64,000 bases of DNA from positions 1 through 64,000 of the forward strand of contig CACHCH010000006.1 of assembly GCA_902578255.1 (NCBI GenBank), in the 5' to 3' direction. Positions 21,411-30,808 of this stretch are shown one piece after another. Within the stretch, counting starts at the first letter, position 1. Each line of letters opens with the position of its first letter. The notes beneath the pieces were generated by a model. It was not told the origin of the DNA and did not search any database. It saw only the letters and a program-made list of their open reading frames with translations. The position numbers and the translations under genes are program-made. This stretch comes from an uncultured Pelagibacteraceae bacterium (GTDB lineage Bacteria > Pseudomonadota > Alphaproteobacteria > Pelagibacterales > Pelagibacteraceae).

Positions 21411-23891
21411 ATGAAAAAAAATAAAATTACTGCTGTTCTGGGCCCTACAAATACAGGAAAAACCCATCTTGCAATAGAGACTATGCTCTCGTTTGAAACT
21501 GGAATGATTGGTTTTCCTCTTAGATTGTTGGCAAGAGAAGTATATGACAAAGTAATAAAAAAGATTAGCACTGACAAAGTTGCTTTAATCACCGGTGAAG
21601 AAAAAATTATTCCATCAGATGCAAAATATTTCTTGTGTACAGTTGAGTCTATGCCAATCGACAAATATTTAGAATTTGTTGCAGTAGATGAAATACAAAT
21701 GTGTGCAGATCATGAAAGAGGTCATATTTTTACTGATAGACTTTTAAATATGAGAGGTAAAAAACTTACAATGTTAATGGGATCTAATACTATAAAAAAT
21801 ATTATTACTAAGTTAGATGGTGATATAGAGTTTATAAATAGAGATAGACTGTCAAAACTTACCTATTCAGGTCATAAAAAAATTTCTAGAATAAATAGAA
21901 AAACAGCAATTATAGCATTCTCTGCGGAAGAAGTTTATGCAATAGCTGAGCTTATAAGAAGACAAAAGGGTGGGGCAGCTATAGTAATGGGTTCACTTAG
22001 TCCTAAAACAAGAAATGCTCAGGTAGAATTATATCAGTCGGGAGATGTAGATTTTTTAGTTGCAACTGATGCTATTGGAATGGGTATTAATATGGATTTA
22101 GAACATGTTTATTTTTCTAATCTTAAAAAATTTGATGGAAAAAAATTAAGGAGACTTAATCTTTCCGAGATAGGTCAAATAGCTGGAAGGGCTGGGAGAT
22201 ATTTAAATGATGGCAGTTTTGGTATAACTGGAGAATGTAAAGAAATAACGGCAGAAGATGTAGATCTTCTAGAGAATCACAAATTTGAGGAAATAAGAAC
22301 ATTATTTTGGAGAAATTCAAATTTAAATTTTAATAACTCTTCTAGTTTAATTAAAAGTTTAGATGAAAAACCTCACATGGAATGGTTGAGAAAAATACAT
22401 GAATGTGAAGATGAAAAAGCTCTTAAATATTTTTTAAAAGATTCTAATTTTAATAATTTAAAATTTGATGAGAAAGCTCTAAGTCTACTATGGGAGTGCT
22501 GTCAAATTCCTGATTTTGTAAAAAAAACTTATGGTAACCATTATGAAGTTATTAGTAGTGTATTTAAGTTTTTAAGTAGTGATAAAAGAGCGATTTCAAG
22601 CGATTATATGAGATTACAGCTTATGAAACTTGACAAATTAGACGGAAATGTTGACTCTTTATCAAATAGAATTGCAAATGTTAGAACTTGGTCATATGTT
22701 TCAAATAAAAATAATTGGGTAGAAAATCAAGATTATTGGATTGAGAAAACTAAACACTTAGAAGATAGACTTTCAGATAGACTTCATGAAGAACTTACTA
22801 AAACTTTTATTGATAAAAGAGCAAGTGTACTTGCAAGAGGATTAAAACAAGACATGGAATTTAAAACCGAAATCTTAGAAAATAACGATGTTATGATAGA
22901 TGAACAATTTATTGGAAGAATAAATGGCTTAAAATTAGAGTTAGATTTAAAAAAAGGTGCTTTAGAGACAGATATTAAATCCTTAAAAAAAGCAGCGAGA
23001 CAGACTATTGGTCCAGAACTTGAAAGAAGAATTCAGACAATTATTGATACAGGTTTAATTCAGCTCCATGAAGATTTCAAAATTTATTGGAACGATTTTC
23101 CCATTGCAAAACTTTCTACAGGTGCAGATTATCTAAATCCTAATTTTAATTTATTAATAGATGACATAATTGATCAAGGTCCTAAACAAAAATTAAATGA
23201 ATATATTTACAGGTGGATTCAAACAAAAATTAATGAGGTATTAAAAAGTCTTATTGATCTAAAAAATATTAAAGAAAATAACCCATCGATAAAAGCTTTG
23301 GCCTATCAGCTTTATGAAAAAAATGGTGTCTTAAAGAGAGATCAGGTATCTGAATATTTAAAAAATTTAGGTCAAAATGAAAGAAAAATTCTTAGGGAAT
23401 TAGGTGTAAAATTTGGACGGTATCATGTATTTCTGCATCAATTGATTAAGCCTGAAGCTGTTTCTTTGAGAACTCTATTGTGGAAAAATTTTCACGAAAA
23501 ATTTTATAATTTAAAACCTCCCACATTTGGTCTAAATTTTGTAGACAATAAAGACTTAAAAAATCAAAACTTCATGCTTTTGTGTGGCTTTGAAAAATTT
23601 GACGCATTCTTTGTTAGGATAGATATTCTAGAAAGACTATTCATGTTAATAATTAATTCAAATCCCAAAGAAAAAAGTGACATTAAGGTAGTTCCTGAGA
23701 TGTTAAATTTATTAGGATGCAGCAAAGAAAACTTTAAGAAACTCTTAACAAAGATGAACTATAAAGTATTTGAAAAAGAAAAAGAAACATATTTTAAATA
23801 TAATCCAACTAAAAAGTTCAAAAAAGCTCCTATTAAAAAAGTTTCAAAAGAAAATCCCTTTAAAATTTTAAAAAATTTAAACTTAAGATAA
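21411..23891 (+). CDS. SUV3-like ATP-dependent helicase
   Basis: Walker A GPTNTGKTHLA, VDEIQM, TDAIGMGINMDL, QIAGRAGRY. Confidence 0.92.
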   Translation: MKKNKITAVLGPTNTGKTHLAIETMLSFETGMIGFPLRLLAREVYDKVIKKISTDKVALITGEEKIIPSDAKYFLCTVESMPIDKYLEFVAVDEIQMCADHERGHIFTDRLLNMRGKKLTMLMGSNTIKNIITKLDGDIEFINRDRLSKLTYSGHKKISRINRKTAIIAFSAEEVYAIAELIRRQKGGAAIVMGSLSPKTRNAQVELYQSGDVDFLVATDAIGMGINMDLEHVYFSNLKKFDGKKLRRLNLSEIGQIAGRAGRYLNDGSFGITGECKEITAEDVDLLENHKFEEIRTLFWRNSNLNFNNSSSLIKSLDEKPHMEWLRKIHECEDEKALKYFLKDSNFNNLKFDEKALSLLWECCQIPDFVKKTYGNHYEVISSVFKFLSSDKRAISSDYMRLQLMKLDKLDGNVDSLSNRIANVRTWSYVSNKNNWVENQDYWIEKTKHLEDRLSDRLHEELTKTFIDKRASVLARGLKQDMEFKTEILENNDVMIDEQFIGRINGLKLELDLKKGALETDIKSLKKAARQTIGPELERRIQTIIDTGLIQLHEDFKIYWNDFPIAKLSTGADYLNPNFNLLIDDIIDQGPKQKLNEYIYRWIQTKINEVLKSLIDLKNIKENNPSIKALAYQLYEKNGVLKRDQVSEYLKNLGQNERKILRELGVKFGRYHVFLHQLIKPEAVSLRTLLWKNFHEKFYNLKPPTFGLNFVDNKDLKNQNFMLLCGFEKFDAFFVRIDILERLFMLIINSNPKEKSDIKVVPEMLNLLGCSKENFKKLLTKMNYKVFEKEKETYFKYNPTKKFKKAPIKKVSKENPFKILKNLNLR

Positions 23892-23896
23892 TCATT

Positions 23897-24313
23897 ATGT
23901 TTTTTAAAAAAAATGATAAAAAAATTGAAAATACCTTTTTAATTAAAGTTGGCGCTTTGTTAATCCATACAGCAAAAATTGACGAAAATTATACCGAAAA
24001 TGAAGAAGAAATAATTAAACAAACACTTTTAGAATTGGGAGTTAAAAAAGAAAATCTTTCTTCCACAATTAAGGAAGCAAAAATTGTTGAAGAAAATTCA
24101 AATCAAATTCTTGAATTTACAAGAGAAGTAAAAAATTTATCTGAAAGTGAAAAAATTAAAATAATAGAAGCACTTTGGACTATAATATACTCGAATAAAG
24201 ATGCTGATTTATACGAGACTAATTTAATGAGAAGACTTGCTGGACTTCTTTATATAGATAGCAAAATAATGGGAGATATTAAAAACAAAATTAAAAATGA
24301 AAATTTGAAATGA
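23897..24313 (+). CDS. TerB-like (tellurite-resistance TerB superfamily) protein
   Basis: Acidic helical 138 aa ([24 protein letters not shown]... [14 protein letters not shown]). Confidence 0.75.
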   Translation: MFFKKNDKKIENTFLIKVGALLIHTAKIDENYTENEEEIIKQTLLELGVKKENLSSTIKEAKIVEENSNQILEFTREVKNLSESEKIKIIEALWTIIYSNKDADLYETNLMRRLAGLLYIDSKIMGDIKNKIKNENLK

Positions 24314-24636
24314 CCTATCTAGTCAACGATAAATGTATCAAATGTAAATTAACTGATTGCGTAGATGTGTGTCCAGTTGATTGCTTTTATGAAGGAAAAA
24401 ATATGCTTGTAATTAAACCTGATGAGTGTATAGATTGTGGCGTTTGCGAGCCAGAATGCCCGGTTGATGCCATTAAAGCTGACACTGAACCTGGAAGTGA
24501 AAAATGGTTAGAGATTAATACGAAATATTCTGAGATCTGGCCTAACATAAGTGAAAAAAAAGATCCTCCAGCGGATCATGAAAAATTTAAGGATGAGCAA
24601 AATAAGTACGAAAAATATTTTAAAGAAAATCTTTAA
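24310..24636 (+). CDS. fdxA: 7Fe ferredoxin, FdxA-type
   Basis: [21 protein letters not shown] and [16 protein letters not shown]. Confidence 0.95.
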   Translation: MTYLVNDKCIKCKLTDCVDVCPVDCFYEGKNMLVIKPDECIDCGVCEPECPVDAIKADTEPGSEKWLEINTKYSEIWPNISEKKDPPADHEKFKDEQNKYEKYFKENL

Positions 24637-25483
24637 CAGAAAAGTCGAAAAAAAAGTGAAAAAAAAAGTTACTAAAAAAAAAGTTGCTAAAGTTAAAGTT
24701 AAAAAAACAAAAAAAATAAAAAAAGTCACAAAAAAAATAAAAAAAGTTAAAAAAAAAGTTTCCACAAAATCTATAAAAAAAAAATCAATAAAAAAAACAG
24801 CTTCAACTCCAACAGAGCCAAAGGTTGACAATCTAAGAATCTCTAAAACTAACGAGGTAAAACCAGAGATAAAGAAAGTTAAGAAACAAGAAACTGAAAA
24901 AAGAGAATATAAAATTAAAGATTATGTTGTTTATCCCAAACATGGTGTTGGACAAATTACAGAATTTAAAAAAATAAATATAGGTGGAATTGACGTTGAA
25001 ACTTACGTCATAAAATTTGAGAAAGATAAAGCAAATGGAATGGTGCCAGTCAATAAGCAGTCTAATTTGAGACCCTTGGCAACTATTAATCAAGTTAATA
25101 AGTGTATTTCGATTCTTAAAAGCAAACCAAAAATAAAAAGATCAATGTGGAGTAGACGTGCACAAGAATATGAAGCAAAAATTTCATCTGGAAAAATTTA
25201 TGAATTAGCAGAAGTAGTTAGAGATTTGAACAAAGGTGATGATCTAATGGTAGATCAATCTTATAGTGAAAGACAGCTCTTTGAAAAAGCTTATGAGAGG
25301 ATTTTATCTGAATTTCAGATTATTTTGAATTTATCATTAGAAGATACTCAAAAAAAGTTAGATAAAGCGTTAAAGAGAAACATGGGTACCCAAGTACAAG
25401 CTGCGCCAACTGCTAAAGCAGCTGCTACTGAGCTTCCAGTAGATGAACCAATCTCTGATACAGACGAACCTATTGAGGAATAA
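24551..25483 (+). CDS. CarD-family transcriptional regulator with Lys-rich N-terminal extension
   Basis: CarD/CdnL RNAP-interaction domain ([15 protein letters not shown]...[12 protein letters not shown]) after ~100 aa Lys-rich tail; start uncertain (Met at 24551, 24578 or 24593, all overlapping fdxA). Confidence 0.88.
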   Translation: MKKKILQRIMKNLRMSKISTKNILKKIFNRKVEKKVKKKVTKKKVAKVKVKKTKKIKKVTKKIKKVKKKVSTKSIKKKSIKKTASTPTEPKVDNLRISKTNEVKPEIKKVKKQETEKREYKIKDYVVYPKHGVGQITEFKKINIGGIDVETYVIKFEKDKANGMVPVNKQSNLRPLATINQVNKCISILKSKPKIKRSMWSRRAQEYEAKISSGKIYELAEVVRDLNKGDDLMVDQSYSERQLFEKAYERILSEFQIILNLSLEDTQKKLDKALKRNMGTQVQAAPTAKAAATELPVDEPISDTDEPIEE

Positions 25484-25486
25484 AAA

Positions 25487-25528
25487 AAAACGCCTCTCAC
25501 ACACGAACTGTAATGAGAAGCGTTTTTT
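25487..25528. terminator. Intrinsic terminator, possibly bidirectional, between carD-like gene and convergent small gene
   Basis: AAACGC-c-TCTCA...TGAGA-a-GCGTTTTTT stem with A-run before and T-run after. Confidence 0.8.
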
Positions 25529-25546
25529 GTAAAGAATACTAAGTTA

Positions 25547-25639
25547 CTATTTTCTTCTTCTTTTTTTTGCTTTTTTCTTAGCTTTTTTCTTAGCTTTTTT
25601 CTTAGTTTTCTTTGCCGCTTTTTTTCTTTTCTTAGGCAT
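25547..25639 (-). CDS. 30-aa Lys/Ala/Arg-rich peptide, histone-H1-tail-like
   Basis: ATG at 25639 reads MPKKRKKAAKKTKKKAKKKAKKKAKKRRRK*; GGGAG Shine-Dalgarno (AAAAGGGAGCTAAAGATG); promoter-like TTGACA-17-TAAAAA upstream; not in ORF track. Confidence 0.72.
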   Translation of the reverse strand: MPKKRKKAAKKTKKKAKKKAKKKAKKRRRK

Positions 25640-25691
25640 CTTTAGCTCCCTTTTTTAGTTAAACGAATCAAAATGATTCGCTGTTAATATA

Positions 25692-25720
25692 TTTTTATTT
25701 TTTTCTATAAGTTATGTCAA
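25692..25720 (-). promoter_or_regulatory. Sigma70-type promoter for the 30-aa basic peptide gene
   Basis: Reverse strand -35 TTGACA (25720..25715), 17-nt spacer, -10-like TAAAAA (25697..25692). Confidence 0.55.
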
Positions 25721-25839
25721 ACCTTTAATTGAAACTTAAAATTTGAAAAATTATTTTTTATTTTTTATTTTTTTTTAAATTTTAATCTATTAATTAAGTT
25801 AATGTTTATGCGGTTAATAAACCATCTTATAAAAATAAA

Positions 25840-27537
25840 TTAATAAAGATTTTCTAATTCATTTTTATATTTCTGTATAATTTTATATCTTTTTAATTTT
25901 AATGTCGGTGTTAACAGTCCATTTTCAATTGTAAATTGATCTTTAATAACAATAAATTTTTTTATCTTTTCTATTTTTGATAAGTTTTTATTCACTATTT
26001 CTAGTTTTTTTAAAATTATCTCGTCAAGTATGTTCGACTTTTCTTTATTTAAAACTAATAACGCAACCAAATAAGGTTTATTATCTCCATACACTAAAGT
26101 TTGCTCAACAAAGTCAATTTTTAATAAATCATTTTCAATTTTTATTGGTGAAATATTGTCTCCTCCAGGAGTAATTAGGATATCTTTTTTTCTATCTGTA
26201 ATTTTTAAGTAATTATTTTCAAAATGACCAATATCGCCAGTAGATAACCATCCATCATTTAAAACTTTATTGGTTTCTTCCTCATTATTCCAATAGCCTA
26301 ACATTACGTTTTCACCCTTGACCAAGATCTCGCCATCATCTGCTATTTTAACCTCATTTGCAATAAAAGCAGGTCCAACAGTATCTATCCTTATATCATC
26401 TTTTGGATTACAACTAACCACTGGAGAGGTTTCTGTTAAACCGTATCCCTGTAATGTCGGTAATCCTATTGCATTTAAAAATACCCCTACATCTTTATCT
26501 AAAGCACCACCTCCAGAAATAAATAACTTTAGGGAACCACCAAATTGTGCTTTTATTTTTTTTCTAACTAATTTTTCACAAATAATGTTTTGTACTTTTT
26601 CTAATTTAGATAATTTATTTTTAAATAAAACCTTTTCCCCAAGAGAAAGCATTTTGTTGATAAGATATTTTTTAAGGCCTTTTGTTTTGTTAAAAGATGC
26701 ATTTATTTTTTGATATAAATTTTGATAAAATCTTGGGACAGCAGTCATTATATCAGGATTACATTCACCCATATTTTTTATTAGCTTGTCAATACTTTCA
26801 GCATAAAACACTCTGGCGCCTAATGCTATTTGAACAAATTGAACAGTATGCTCATACGAGTGTGACAATGGTAACCAAGTTAAAAATCTAGCTTTTTTTG
26901 AAATAAACTCTTTTAGTAAAAATAAAGCTCCTTCACAATTACTCAATATTCCTCCATGACTTAACATGACACCTTTGGGGTTTCCTTGTGTGCCTGAGGT
27001 ATAAATTATACAGGCAAGATCTTTTCTAGAAATATCTAAATTTAGGAAATTTTTTTCCTGATATTTTTTTTTCTCAAAAATATTTTTGATATAAATAACT
27101 TCATTTGCATCTTTAATCTCTTCAAAAGATAATATTTTTTTTATGGAAGGTTTGGATTTAACTATATTTTTAATTTTATTATATTGTAAAAAGTCTGAAA
27201 CAATTACAACTGATGGAGTACAATCATTAATTAAATATTCGTAATCTCTTTCTACATAGGTCGTATAAGCCGGAACAGTAATACCTTTTGATAACATTAT
27301 TGCTAAATCAGAAATCATCCATTCAGGTCTATTTTCTGAAATTAACAAACAACGATCTTTATTCTCTATAAATGAACTTAACTCTTCAGATAGTTTTAAA
27401 ATATTTAAATAGGTTTCTTTCCATGTAAATTTATTTTCTAAATTTTTTAATGATTTCAAAAAAATTTGATCAGGCTTTACTTTTAAGTACTGTTGATAAA
27501 AAAGTTCTAAAAGATTATTTTGTTTGTTTATTTCCAT
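25840..27537 (-). CDS. Long-chain acyl-CoA synthetase (AMP-binding)
   Basis: IIYTSGTQGNPKGVMLSHGG, GYGLTETSPVVS, GWLSTGDIGHFE; ATG 27537 (MEINKQ) used because the listed 27573 start lies inside tRNA-Leu. Confidence 0.92.
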   Translation of the reverse strand: MEINKQNNLLELFYQQYLKVKPDQIFLKSLKNLENKFTWKETYLNILKLSEELSSFIENKDRCLLISENRPEWMISDLAIMLSKGITVPAYTTYVERDYEYLINDCTPSVVIVSDFLQYNKIKNIVKSKPSIKKILSFEEIKDANEVIYIKNIFEKKKYQEKNFLNLDISRKDLACIIYTSGTQGNPKGVMLSHGGILSNCEGALFLLKEFISKKARFLTWLPLSHSYEHTVQFVQIALGARVFYAESIDKLIKNMGECNPDIMTAVPRFYQNLYQKINASFNKTKGLKKYLINKMLSLGEKVLFKNKLSKLEKVQNIICEKLVRKKIKAQFGGSLKLFISGGGALDKDVGVFLNAIGLPTLQGYGLTETSPVVSCNPKDDIRIDTVGPAFIANEVKIADDGEILVKGENVMLGYWNNEEETNKVLNDGWLSTGDIGHFENNYLKITDRKKDILITPGGDNISPIKIENDLLKIDFVEQTLVYGDNKPYLVALLVLNKEKSNILDEIILKKLEIVNKNLSKIEKIKKFIVIKDQFTIENGLLTPTLKLKRYKIIQKYKNELENLY

Positions 27538-27543
27538 ATCTTT

Positions 27544-27628
27544 TGGTGGGCGAAGAGAGAATCGAACTCTCACTTCTTGCGAAACACGATTTTGAGTCGT
27601 GCGCGTCTACCAGTTCCGCCATTCGCCC
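27544..27628 (-). tRNA. tRNA-Leu (anticodon CAA)
   Basis: Acceptor GGGCGAA/TTCGCCC, anticodon loop CTCAAAA, long variable arm, T-loop TTCGATT, encoded CCA. Confidence 0.95.
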
Positions 27629-27690
27629 ACTAATTTGAATTAAATTATATTTAAATAGTATAAGAACTAAAATTATATTAAAACCAAAAA

Positions 27691-28296
27691 ATGTTTCAAA
27701 CTCTTTACAGGAAATGTTTAGATTTAGCATCACATAAGAGCTCGAACTTTTATTTGGGTTTAGTTTCGTTTATTGAAAGTTCTTTTTTTCCTATACCACC
27801 AGATGTAATGATTGTGCCTATGGTCATTGCAAAGAAAAAAAATTACATAAAAATATTTTTGATAGCATCTATTTTTTCAGTTTTGGGAGGTGTTTTTGGA
27901 TACTTCCTGGGATCATTTTTTTATGATCTATCTTTCAGTGTGATCGAATTTTATGGATATGAAAATAAAGTTGAAAAATTAAAATATAATCTCTCAATTG
28001 GAGAGGGGTTTCTAGCATGGCTAAGTATACTTTTTTTAGCAGGTTTTACTCCTTTGCCTTATAAAGCTTTCACAATTGCTAGTGGATTAATTGGTTTTAA
28101 TCTGTTCATATTTATTCTTGTAAGTGTTATCTCTAGAAGTCTTAGGTTTTTTATTATTTCTTACTTGTCGTATAAATTTGGACATTTATTTACTGATTTT
28201 ATGAACAGACATGGATCAAAATGGTTTACCATTTTGGGGATATTACTTGTTATTATATTTTTGATAATATTTTTATTTTATAAATTTAATGTTTAA
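27691..28296 (+). CDS. DedA/YqaA-family membrane protein
   Basis: SFIESSFFPIPPDVMIVPMV and AGFTPLPYKAFTIASG motifs. Confidence 0.85.
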   Translation: MFQTLYRKCLDLASHKSSNFYLGLVSFIESSFFPIPPDVMIVPMVIAKKKNYIKIFLIASIFSVLGGVFGYFLGSFFYDLSFSVIEFYGYENKVEKLKYNLSIGEGFLAWLSILFLAGFTPLPYKAFTIASGLIGFNLFIFILVSVISRSLRFFIISYLSYKFGHLFTDFMNRHGSKWFTILGILLVIIFLIIFLFYKFNV

Positions 28297-28774
28297 CCTA
28301 AGCAAAAAAAATTTATTTACAGGTATATTTTTAATAAGCTTTATTGCATTAATATCTGCACATTTCATAGAATACGTTCTTGGTCACCAACCTTGTAATC
28401 TTTGTGTATATGAAAGGATCCCATATTTTTTAGCAATCTTAATTGTATTAATAAATTATAAATACAATAAACTAGAAAAGTATCTAATTCTATCATTGGC
28501 TTTAATTTTTTCAATAGCAACAATATTGTCTTTATATCACTTAGGAATTGAACAAGGTTTTATACAAGAGTCTTTACTTTGCGATCTTGAAAAGGGAGCA
28601 AATATTCTTGATAAAGATGAAATATTAAAGCAATTACAACAAAAAAGTATAAGTTGCAAAGATGTAACATTCAAAATTTTTGGATTATCACTTACAAACT
28701 ACAATATTATAATATCTTTATTACTAACTATTGGTTTAACAAAAATTTACTTTGGATATGAAAAGAACAGATAA
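28289..28774 (+). CDS. dsbB: Disulfide bond formation protein B family
   Basis: EYVLGHQPCNLCVYERIPYF CXXC motif and membrane segments. Confidence 0.9.
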   Translation: MFNLSKKNLFTGIFLISFIALISAHFIEYVLGHQPCNLCVYERIPYFLAILIVLINYKYNKLEKYLILSLALIFSIATILSLYHLGIEQGFIQESLLCDLEKGANILDKDEILKQLQQKSISCKDVTFKIFGLSLTNYNIIISLLLTIGLTKIYFGYEKNR

Positions 28775-29291
28775 AAAAAAAATTGAGGAATTTATAAGAG
28801 TGGATCACGCTGGTGAAAGAGGTGCTGTAAAAATTTATGAAGGTCAATTACTTGCTTTAAATACATTTGTAAAAAATGATAAATTAAAAGAAACTATTGA
28901 AGAAATGAAAATTCATGAAAAAGAACATCGTGATTTTTTTGAAAAGGAAATAAAAAAGAGAAATATAGCTCCTACGAAATTTTTACCTCTTTGGGATTTG
29001 TTAGGTGTAGGTTTAGGTTTTGGATCTACTTTATTGGGTAAAAAAGCTGCAATGCTTTGTACTGCTTCTGTTGAAGAAGTTATTGATGAACATTATTTAA
29101 ATCAGATTAATCAACTTGATAATAGTGAAAAAACGTTAAAAAAAAAAATTATCAAATTCAGAGAAGATGAGCTAAATCATAAAGATATAGCTTATGAAAA
29201 AGGTGCTACCAAAAAAGGACCTTACTTTATTTTAGATAAATTAATAAAAACTGGATCTAAGATTGCTATAAATATATCAGAAAAAATTTAA
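28758..29291 (+). CDS. coq7: Demethoxyubiquinone hydroxylase, COQ7 family
   Basis: DHAGERGAVKIYEGQ, EMKIHEKEHRDFF, DELNHKDIAYEKGA diiron motifs. Confidence 0.93.
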   Translation: MKRTDKKKIEEFIRVDHAGERGAVKIYEGQLLALNTFVKNDKLKETIEEMKIHEKEHRDFFEKEIKKRNIAPTKFLPLWDLLGVGLGFGSTLLGKKAAMLCTASVEEVIDEHYLNQINQLDNSEKTLKKKIIKFREDELNHKDIAYEKGATKKGPYFILDKLIKTGSKIAINISEKI

Positions 29292-29857
29292 GCTTCTAGT
29301 TCTACGTCCCAATATAGATAGTCCATCCAACTTTTATGAAGAAAGTTTGGCGGAAAATGTTTTCCATTTTTGTGTAAATCTTCTGTTGAAGGTCTATAAG
29401 GATACTGGTGTAATTTCATTCCTGAATTTTTTAATAATTTACCACCCTTTTTTACATTACAGGCAGAACACGCAGTAACAACATTATCCCAGTTAGTCTC
29501 GCCACCTTTTGATCTTGGAAGTAAATGATCAAAAGTAAGTTCCTCATCGCTACCACAATACTGACAACAAAATTTGTCTCTTAAGAATACATTAAATCTT
29601 GTAAAGCTAGGCTTTGATTGTGGAACAATATAATCTTTGAGTGCAATAACGCTTGGTAATTGCATATTAAAAGAAGGGCTTCGGATAATTCTATCATAAT
29701 TGCTAACTATGATCACTCTATCTAAAAAAACTGATTTTACTGTGTCTTGCCACGACCATAATGATAAAGGATAATAACTTAACGGTCTGTAATCAGCATT
29801 TAAGACTAATGCTGGACATTTTTCTAATGAAACGTTTTGTTCAATAAAGTTATTCAT
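29288..29857 (-). CDS. HNH endonuclease
   Basis: CQYCGSDEELTFDHLLPRSKGGETNWDNVVTACSACNVKKG. Confidence 0.92.
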   Translation of the reverse strand: MNNFIEQNVSLEKCPALVLNADYRPLSYYPLSLWSWQDTVKSVFLDRVIIVSNYDRIIRSPSFNMQLPSVIALKDYIVPQSKPSFTRFNVFLRDKFCCQYCGSDEELTFDHLLPRSKGGETNWDNVVTACSACNVKKGGKLLKNSGMKLHQYPYRPSTEDLHKNGKHFPPNFLHKSWMDYLYWDVELEA

Positions 29858-29904
29858 AAACTAATTTTAACTTAGTTGATCTACTTAATCAATATTAAGA
29901 GATA

Positions 29905-30555
29905 TTAAAGTTTCTTTAATATATAATTCAATGCTGTACTAGAAGCTTGTATAGGAATGTGATGATCACAATTTTTAATTAAAAGTGTATCAACTTTGAC
30001 ATTATTTCTTATTAAAAAGTCTTTAGCTTCTAGTAAGTTGATTGATGGGACAATTTGATCAGTATCACCATGAATAAGTAAAGTTTCAGTTTTATTTTTG
30101 ATTCTATTTTTTAAGTTATCCTTATCAATAATTTTTCCAGAAAAACCAACGATACAAGAAAATTTTTCATCTGATGTTAAGCCAACATTTAAAGACATCA
30201 TACAGCCTTGGCTAAAACCAGATAAACATATGTCTTTATTTGATAAATCAAATTCTAATTTAACTTCCTCTATAAATTTTTTAAGTATATTCTCAGCTTT
30301 AATTGATTGCTCCAATATATAAGATGGTTCTTCTTTGCTAAGATCAAACCATTGATATCCTGAAGGGTTCATAGCACATGTCTCGTGTCCATTTGGACAT
30401 ATAAAAACTGTATTTGGCATATGTCTTTTCCAATTTAATGAGAGCATACTAATATCCTTTCCATCACCACCATATCCATGTAATAAAATAATTGCCTTTT
30501 TTATTTTAATTCCATTTTCAGGTCTAATAATCACAGCGTTAAGGCAAAATGTCAT
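29905..30555 (-). CDS. Carboxylesterase/phospholipase (alpha/beta hydrolase)
   Basis: ILLHGYGGDGKD, LSGFSQGCMMSLN, LLIHGDTDQIVP. Confidence 0.88.
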   Translation of the reverse strand: MTFCLNAVIIRPENGIKIKKAIILLHGYGGDGKDISMLSLNWKRHMPNTVFICPNGHETCAMNPSGYQWFDLSKEEPSYILEQSIKAENILKKFIEEVKLEFDLSNKDICLSGFSQGCMMSLNVGLTSDEKFSCIVGFSGKIIDKDNLKNRIKNKTETLLIHGDTDQIVPSINLLEAKDFLIRNNVKVDTLLIKNCDHHIPIQASSTALNYILKKL

Positions 30556-30604
30556 AGTTAATTAATTAAGTGTTTTATTTTTAAAAACAATCTACAATAC
30601 AAAA

Positions 30605-30808
30605 ATGTTATCAGGAATTATAGTTAAAGTTCTATCTATTGCTCTTTTAATTGCAGTGGGTGTCGTCCTGATATTAGGTATAGGAACTCTTTTCAAGGGT
30701 GGAGAGACAAGCAAAAAATATTCAAATAAGTTAATGCAAATGAGAGTCATTTTGCAATTTATTGCTATAATTGCTTTGGTCGCTTTTGCTTATTTTTTTA
30801 AAGATTAG
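30605..30808 (+). CDS. Twin-TM HIG1-domain-like protein
   Basis: 67 aa, two TM segments with KGGETSKKYSNKLMQMRVILQ loop. Confidence 0.8.
   Translation: MLSGIIVKVLSIALLIAVGVVLILGIGTLFKGGETSKKYSNKLMQMRVILQFIAIIALVAFAYFFKD

Noticed and set aside
21341-21664. 107-aa minus-strand ORF
   Set aside because: Antisense to the helicase Walker A region; no motif.
24508-25093. Phe-rich minus-strand ORFs 24508..24831 and 24833..25093
   Set aside because: Antisense of poly-Lys codons of the CarD-like gene (AAA gives TTT); composition artefact.
25740-25850. T-rich intergenic stretch as a possible ncRNA
   Set aside because: Only low-complexity A/T runs and a weak 4-bp inverted repeat (GGTTAATAAACC); consistent with spacer.
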